Below, piece after piece: positions 58,809 through 64,000 of a DNA stretch of 64,000 nt. Source of the stretch: Mycobacterium gordonae. Lineage in GTDB: Bacteria; Actinomycetota; Actinomycetes; Mycobacteriales; Mycobacteriaceae. Where the stretch lies: contig NZ_CP070973.1 in the NCBI RefSeq assembly GCF_017086405.1, positions 5,240,739 to 5,304,738 of the forward strand. Reading direction: 5' to 3'. How positions within the stretch are numbered: the stretch's first letter is position 1; each line of letters opens with the position of its first letter. A model generated the notes under the pieces. The model did not search any database, was not told the DNA's origin, and was given only the letters and a program-made list of their open reading frames with translations. A program made the position numbers and the translations under genes.

Positions 58809-60170
58809 ATGACAAGCGAGGGACAACGCTGCCCAGCGCTTGACCAATGCATTCCGGACCGTGGCACGCTACGGCATCCCCGCGCCAAAAACAACGTCGC
58901 ACGGCTCCTGGCTAGCGGTCGGACAATGAGCACACGACCCGGATCCGCCTCCAGGCGATGCTGACTCTTGTCGTAGCGGTTGCAAACCTCATCAGGATCG
59001 GCGTAATGCTGACACTGATTGTGTCCGTGCCGGTACCCGCCCGCCAGGGCCAAGATCGGGCCCTGACCGGGTTTCTCGTCTTTTGCCGTGGGCGCTGTCT
59101 GGCTTACCTCGCGGATCGTGCGATCACTGCGCTGGGCTATCCAGGGAGACCCACCACCCTGAGTGATCAGCGCAACACGCTGCTGATCCCCTGGCGACTC
59201 GCCGTTTTCCATCTCGTCATCTGGGGAATCTGGACGGTCCTGCTGACGTACGTGTACGGGGTCTACAACTCGTTGCTGATTCCCCGAATGCTCGTCGCAG
59301 CAGGCACTTCCGGGCTAGGCGTGGCAACGGGCTGCTATCTGTTCGCCGAATTCGCGCTACGCCCGGTGGCCGCCCGAGCGCTCGAGGCCGGACCGCCGCC
59401 GCGCCGGTTGGCGTCGGGCATCATGAGCCGAACGATGACCGGCTGGCTCATCATGGCCGCGGTTCCCACCATCAGCGTCGTGTCGCTCCTGGCGATCCTG
59501 GATCTGACGCTGCGCGATATCACCGGCGCACAGCTCGTCGGGTGGGGTGGTGCTCGTCACCGCACCGACGCTCATCTTCGGATTCGTTCTCATGTGGGTC
59601 CCGGCCTGGCCGACGGCCACGCCGGTGCGGGGGGTGCGGGCGGCCCTCAAACGCGTCGAACAGGGTGACCTGCACAACGATATGGTCGTGTTCGACGGGA
59701 CCGAGTTAGGCGAGCTGCAGCGCGGTTTCAACACCATGGTCGTCGGCTTGCGGCAAAGGGAAAGTGTGCGCGACCTTTTCGGCCGGTATGTCGGACGCGA
59801 GGTGGCGGCGGCGGCCGAACGGGAGCTCCCCAAGCTTGGTGGCGAGGAGCGTCCCGTCGCCGTGGTGTTCATCGACATCATCGACTCCACCAGGCTGGTC
59901 ACCAGCGAGCCACCAGCTGAGACCGTTGCACTGCTGAACAGGATTTGAGCCGTCATCGTGGAGCAGATCAATCACCATCGCGGACTGGTCAACAAGTTCG
60001 CGGGCGACGCGTCACTGGCCATCTTCGGAGCTCCGAATCAACTCGCTTGCGCCGAAGACGAAGCGCTTGCAGCCGCGCGTTCCATCGCCGATCGGCTGGT
60101 CAACGAGATTCCAGAACTCAAGGCTGGGATAGGCGTGGCCGCGGGCCAAGTCGTCGCCGGCAACGGTTGA
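58809..60170 (+). pseudogene. Adenylyl cyclase pseudogene with frameshifts, stop and 3' truncation
   Basis: Cyclase homology is spread over several frames. The first ~150 bases are scrambled (GSWLAVGQ in one frame). AMLTLVVAVANLIRIGVMLT to RDITGAQLVG runs from about 58955 to 59540. After a shift near 59540, TAPTLIFGFVLMWVPAW continues through HAMP to FIDIIDSTRLVTSEPP and LLNRI, where TGA at 59946-59948 interrupts. VEQINHHRGLVNKFAGDASL continues to VAAGQVVAGNG and a final stop at 60170, before the transition-state motif. It is the third tandem copy. Confidence 0.88.
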
Positions 60171-60284
60171 TTCCGCAATCCCGCCATGTCGTCGCGCTCC
60201 CGCCGCGCACGCCGTGTCGGACATCGCCCTTGCGCCCGTCAGGTGGGCTCGGTCCGACCCGACTTCATCCAGATCGCCCCGTAA

Positions 60285-60303
60285 GAATTAGGCTGACGCC
60301 ACC
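60285..60303 (+). promoter_or_regulatory. Cyclase-array leader, copy 4
   Basis: GAATTAGGCTGACGCCACC before the ATG at 60304. One base differs from copies 1 and 2 each. Confidence 0.6.
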
Positions 60304-61941
60304 ATGTCGCCCAATACGGCCCCCAAGCACAGCGTCGCGCAGCGTCTGGGCCGGGTCCTCGAGAAGGTGACCCGACAGAGCGGTCGGCTGCCGGATACGC
60401 CCGCCTACGGTTCCTGGCTGCTCGGGCGGGTCTCAGAAGACCAACATCGCCGTCGGGTTCGCATCCAGGGCATCATGACGGTGCTCATCGTCACCGCGAA
60501 TCTGATCGGTATCGCCGTCGCCGTCCTGCTGGTGACCGTCGCGGTTCCGGTACCCAGCGTGTTCGACGACGCCCCGCTGTGGGTGTCGGTCATCGCGGTC
60601 CCGGCCTACATCGTTGTCGCCCTGATAGTCGGCGCCTACACGATCACCCGTGGCACCGTCGAGGCGCTGCGCTGGGCGATCGAGGAGCGCAAGCCGACCG
60701 ACCGCGACGAGCGCAACACCTTCATGGCGCCTTGGCGGGTAGCGGTCGGCCACCTCATCCTGTGGGGAATCGGAACGGTGCTGACGACCGTCCTCTACGG
60801 GATTGCCGACACGATGTTCATCCCCCGGTTTCTGGTAGCGGTGAGCTTCTGCGGCCTGCTGGTCTCCACTGGCAGCTATCTGCTCACCGAGTTCGCACTG
60901 CGGCCGGTGGCGGCTCAGGCACTCGAAGCCGGGCCGCCGCCCCGGCGGTTGGCACCGGGAATCATGGGCCGGACCATGATGGTGTGGCTGCTCGGTTCGG
61001 GTGTGCCGGTCGTCGGCATCGGCCTGATGGCCTTCTTCGAGATGACCTTGAAGAACCTCACGCAGACTCAGTTCGCCGTCGGGGTGTTGATCATCTCCGC
61101 CGCCACACTGGTCTTCGGGTTCATCCTGCTCTGGATCTTCGCCTGGTTGACGGCGACACCGGTGCGGGTGGTGCGGGCGGCGCTCAAGCGGGTGGAGCAG
61201 GGGGACCTGCGCGGTGATCTGGTCGTATTCGACGGAACCGAACTCGGGGAACTGCAGAGAGGTTTCAACGCCATGGTCGACGGACTGCGCGAGCGCGAGC
61301 GCGTCCGCGATCTGTTCGGCCGGCACGTCGGCCGCGACGTCGCACTCGCCGCCGAACGCGAGCGACCCAAACTCGGCGGTGAGGAGCGCCACGTCGGCGT
61401 GATTTTCATCGATATCGTCGGCTCGACCAAGCTGGTGACCAGCCGACCGCCGGCCGAGGTCGTCGCGCTGCTCAACCGCTTCTTCACGATCGTCGTCGAC
61501 GAAGTCGACCGGCACCACGGGCTCGTCAACAAGTTCGAGGGCGACGCGTCGCTGGCGATCTTCGGCGCGCCCAACCATCTGGACTCCCCGGAAGATGAGG
61601 CCCTGGCCTGCGCGCGGGCCATCGCCGACCGACTCGCCGACGAGATGCCCGAACTACAGGCCGGCATCGGTGTGGCGGCGGGCACCGTGGTCGCCGGAAA
61701 CGTCGGCGCGAAGGAAAGATTCGAATACACGGTGATCGGCGAACCGGTCAACGAGGCGGCGCGACTTTGCGAACTGGCGAAATCCCGACCCGGGAAACTG
61801 CTGACGTCGGCGGAGACCCTGGACGGCGCCAGCGACGAGGAGAACGAGCGGTGGACACTGGGTAGGAGCGTCAAACTCCGCGGCCACGATCAGCGCACCA
61901 AGTTGGCATCTCCGGCGGATCCCGCCGCACCTCGCAAGTGA
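60304..61941 (+). CDS. Class III adenylyl cyclase, HAMP-linked (Rv1318c type)
   Basis: A 545-residue membrane cyclase, the complete copy of the array. Six membrane helices at about 55-290, HAMP (TPVRVVRAALKRVEQGDLRG), then the class III catalytic domain with Asp370 (FIDIVGST), Lys410 and Asp414 (NKFEGDASLAIFGAP), and Asn483/Arg487 (EPVNEAARL) all present. A threonine in EYTVIGE takes the second purine-binding position. It should make cAMP as a dimer, with the membrane/HAMP part sensing an unknown signal, lipids being reported for a related mycobacterial cyclase. It precedes the alkylation-repair operon on the same strand. Confidence 0.92.
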   Translation: MSPNTAPKHSVAQRLGRVLEKVTRQSGRLPDTPAYGSWLLGRVSEDQHRRRVRIQGIMTVLIVTANLIGIAVAVLLVTVAVPVPSVFDDAPLWVSVIAVPAYIVVALIVGAYTITRGTVEALRWAIEERKPTDRDERNTFMAPWRVAVGHLILWGIGTVLTTVLYGIADTMFIPRFLVAVSFCGLLVSTGSYLLTEFALRPVAAQALEAGPPPRRLAPGIMGRTMMVWLLGSGVPVVGIGLMAFFEMTLKNLTQTQFAVGVLIISAATLVFGFILLWIFAWLTATPVRVVRAALKRVEQGDLRGDLVVFDGTELGELQRGFNAMVDGLRERERVRDLFGRHVGRDVALAAERERPKLGGEERHVGVIFIDIVGSTKLVTSRPPAEVVALLNRFFTIVVDEVDRHHGLVNKFEGDASLAIFGAPNHLDSPEDEALACARAIADRLADEMPELQAGIGVAAGTVVAGNVGAKERFEYTVIGEPVNEAARLCELAKSRPGKLLTSAETLDGASDEENERWTLGRSVKLRGHDQRTKLASPADPAAPRK

Positions 61942-62019
61942 CACGGGCCGCCGGCCGTGGGCGACATTGATGTCGGTTTTCCGCCAGTCTTGTCGGCAGC
62001 GAGGTGTAACTGTGGAAGC

Positions 62020-63504
62020 GTGCATGAGGACTTCGAACGCTGCTACCGGGCGGTCCAGGCCAAGGACGCCCGGTTCGACGGCTGGTTCGTGACCGCCGTG
62101 CTGACCACTCGGATCTATTGCCGGCCCAGTTGTCCGGTGCGGCCGCCGTTCGCCCGCAATGTGCGATTCCTCCCGACGGCCGCCGCAGCCCAGCGGGCGG
62201 GCTTCCGGGCCTGCAAACGGTGCCGCCCTGACGCCTCTCCGGGCTCGCCGGAATGGAACGTGCGCGGTGACGTCGTCGCCCGGGCCATGCGCCTCATCGC
62301 CGACGGCACGGTCGACCGCGAAGGGGTGACCGGTCTGGCCGAACACCTCGGCTACACCACTCGGCAGCTGGAGCGGCTGCTGCAAGCCGAGGTCGGCGCC
62401 GGACCGCTCGCGCTCGCGCGCGCACAGCGGATGCAGGCAGCCCGGGTGTTGATCGAGACCACTGACCTTCCGTTCGGCGATGTGGCATTCGCCGCCGGAT
62501 TTTCCAGCATCCGCCAGTTCAACGACACCGTTCGATTGGTGTGCGACGGCACCCCGTCCCTGCTCCGCAAACGGGCGGCCGCGCGATTTGGATCGGCCAT
62601 GTCCGCGGGGGCGCTGTCCCTGCGTCTCCCGATGCGCACCCCGTTCGCCTACGAGGGTGTGTTCGGTCATCTGGCCGCCAGTGCCGTGCCCGGCTGCGAA
62701 GAGGTCCGCGACGGCGCTTACCGGCGCACATTGCGGCTGGCATCGGGCAACGGCCTGGTGTCCTTGATTCCCGCGCCCGACCACGTGCGTTGCGTGCTGG
62801 TCCTGGACGACTTCCGCGACCTGGCCACCGCGACCGCCCGGTGTCGACGTCTGCTCGATCTTGACGCGGATCCCGAAGCGGTGGTCGAGGCGCTAAGCGC
62901 CGACCCGGACCTTGGTCCCGTCGTCACAAAGGCACCGGGGCAACGAATTCCGCGCACGGTCGACGAAGCCGAACTGGCCGTGCGGGCGGTTCTCGGCCAG
63001 CAGGTCTCGACCAAAGCCGCACGCACCCACGCCGGCCGACTGGTCACCGCGTACGGTCAGCGAATCCACGACGGTGCGGGCACGCTGACACACACCTTCC
63101 CCTCCGTCGAGGAGCTCGCCGACATCGACCCGGTCCACCTCGCGGTACCCAAGTCCCGACAGCGGACAATCAGCACGCTGATCACCGCTCTCGCGGACGG
63201 CACCATCACGCTGGACGCGGGCTGTGACTGGACCCGGGCGCGCCGGCAACTGCTGGAACTGCCGGGCATCGGTCCGTGGACTGCCGAGGTGATCGCCATG
63301 CGCGGGCTGGGCGATCCAGACGCTTTTCCGGCCAGCGATCTGGGTCTCAAGCTGGCAGCCAAACAGCTGGGGCTGCCCACCCACGAACGGGCGCTGTCGC
63401 AGCACAGTGCCCGGTGGCGTCCCTGGCGTTCCTACGCCACCCAGCATCTGTGGGCCACCCTCGAACACCCGGTAAACCACTGGCCACCCCAGGAGGTCGC
63501 ATGA
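62020..63504 (+). CDS. alkA: Ada/AlkA fusion: methyl-phosphotriester sensor and 3-methyladenine DNA glycosylase
   Basis: A 494-residue three-part protein (Rv1317c homologue). It has an Ada zinc domain with Cys34, Cys38, Cys65, Cys68 (IYCRPSCP, CKRCRPDA); an AraC-type HTH region (LAEHLGYTTRQLERLL near 108, FGDVAFAAGFSSIRQFND near 155); and an AlkA glycosylase with helix-hairpin-helix (LLELPGIGPWTAEVIAM near 415) and the catalytic aspartate in AFPASDLGL. It excises alkylated bases and, by analogy with Ada, self-activates. GTG at 62020 gives the known VHEDFERCYRAV start. Its stop overlaps ogt. Confidence 0.93.
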   Translation: MHEDFERCYRAVQAKDARFDGWFVTAVLTTRIYCRPSCPVRPPFARNVRFLPTAAAAQRAGFRACKRCRPDASPGSPEWNVRGDVVARAMRLIADGTVDREGVTGLAEHLGYTTRQLERLLQAEVGAGPLALARAQRMQAARVLIETTDLPFGDVAFAAGFSSIRQFNDTVRLVCDGTPSLLRKRAAARFGSAMSAGALSLRLPMRTPFAYEGVFGHLAASAVPGCEEVRDGAYRRTLRLASGNGLVSLIPAPDHVRCVLVLDDFRDLATATARCRRLLDLDADPEAVVEALSADPDLGPVVTKAPGQRIPRTVDEAELAVRAVLGQQVSTKAARTHAGRLVTAYGQRIHDGAGTLTHTFPSVEELADIDPVHLAVPKSRQRTISTLITALADGTITLDAGCDWTRARRQLLELPGIGPWTAEVIAMRGLGDPDAFPASDLGLKLAAKQLGLPTHERALSQHSARWRPWRSYATQHLWATLEHPVNHWPPQEVA

Positions 63505-63998
63505 TCAGCTATCGCACCATCGACAGCCCCATCGGTCCGCTGACCCTGGCCGGTCGCGACGGAATGCTGACCAATCTGCGGATGATCGATCAGACCTACG
63601 AACCGAGCCGCGCCGACTGGATTCTTGACGAGAGCGTGTTCTGCGACGCCGTGAATCAACTCGACGCTTACTTCGCCGGCGATCTGCGCGATTTCGACGT
63701 GCGATTGCAGCTGCGCGGTACGGAATTCCAGCGCCGGGTGTGGAAGGCTTTGCTCGCCATTCCGTACGGCGAGACCAGATCCTACGGACAGATCGCCGAC
63801 CAGATCGGCGCACCCGGGGCTGCGCGGGCCGTCGGGCTGGCCAATGGGCACAATCCGGTCGCCATCATCGTGCCGTGCCATCGCGTGATCGGCGCCGCCG
63901 GCAAATTGACCGGATATGGCGGTGGACTCGACCGCAAACAAACCCTGCTCACGCTGGAGAAGCGGCGGGCTCCCGCCGACCTGACGTTGTTCGACTGA
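63501..63998 (+). CDS. ogt: O6-methylguanine-DNA methyltransferase
   Basis: A 165-residue suicide methyltransferase that removes O6-alkyl groups from guanine. The acceptor is Cys126 in VPCHRVIG, followed by GKLTGYGGGLDRKQTLL; the DNA-binding part is FQRRVWKALLAIPYGETRSY near 75 and the arginine finger ARAVGLANGHNP. ATG at 63501 overlaps the alkA stop (ATGA) and has AGGAGG six bases upstream, so the pair is coupled, as in M. tuberculosis Rv1317c-Rv1316c. The gene is complete at the window edge. Confidence 0.95.
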   Translation: MISYRTIDSPIGPLTLAGRDGMLTNLRMIDQTYEPSRADWILDESVFCDAVNQLDAYFAGDLRDFDVRLQLRGTEFQRRVWKALLAIPYGETRSYGQIADQIGAPGAARAVGLANGHNPVAIIVPCHRVIGAAGKLTGYGGGLDRKQTLLTLEKRRAPADLTLFD

Positions 63999-64000
63999 AG

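Overview
The window is high-GC actinobacterial DNA and almost certainly a non-tuberculous mycobacterium. It carries an mmpS-mmpL pair, mycobacterial acyl-CoA metabolism genes, a DesA3-type desaturase with its reductase, a MIRU-like repeat array, and a run of genes (about 34.6-64 kb) in the order of M. tuberculosis Rv1343c to Rv1316c, inverted. The species cannot be named from the sequence alone. I see no insertion sequence, prophage, CRISPR array or rRNA.

Left part (1-21.4 kb): a catabolic region. A thioesterase-FadD-lipocalin operon (350-3003) is followed by a wrecked cytochrome P450. A five-gene minus-strand operon (11869 down to 5867) encodes an amidohydrolase, a FadD, a second amidohydrolase and two acyl-CoA dehydrogenase subunits. 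It faces a CoA-transferase gene. An enoyl-CoA hydratase (17488-18318), a DapA-like lyase (19488-20534) and a TetR regulator (20689-21447) lie nearby. Three of these promoters carry nearly the same operator (core ATACCTATCG), so I infer one TetR regulon for breakdown of an unidentified CoA-activated acid. Within it sit a thioredoxin gene and an mmpS-mmpL operon, each preceded by an ATACCC-N4-GGGTAT palindrome of the CsoR-family type, and a small stress-protein cluster (GlsB, CsbD).

Middle (21.4-34.4 kb): a deletion scar where a broken enoyl-CoA hydratase abuts the 3' end of a fadD; a second acyl-CoA operon (thiolase, CoA-transferase, acyl-CoA dehydrogenase, GntR); FabG facing another acyl-CoA dehydrogenase across an AT-rich palindrome; a zinc-finger/HTH protein behind two tandem palindromes; a phosphotransferase; the fatty-acid desaturase with its ferredoxin reductase; and tRNA-Leu(UAG).

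Right part (34.6-64 kb), conserved core: lprD, a DUF3817 gene, rdgB, rph, a cAMP phosphodiesterase (Rv1339 type), murI, rhomboid, a MIRU-like array where cysM would be expected, cysO, mec, an S58 peptidase, a DUF2017 gene, clpS, pncB, dinG, the glucan genes glgP, glgE and glgB, a thioredoxin-like TPR protein, fadA4, methylmalonyl-CoA epimerase, nucS, four tandem class III adenylyl cyclase copies (two intact, two broken), and the alkylation-repair pair ada/alkA-ogt. At least six of these genes, plus the small gene at 5565, have a TANNNT -10 box ending 6-7 bases before the start codon, as expected for leaderless mRNAs. A ~60-bp hairpin family (arm GCGAGCAGACACAAAAGCACC) occurs three times at gene ends.
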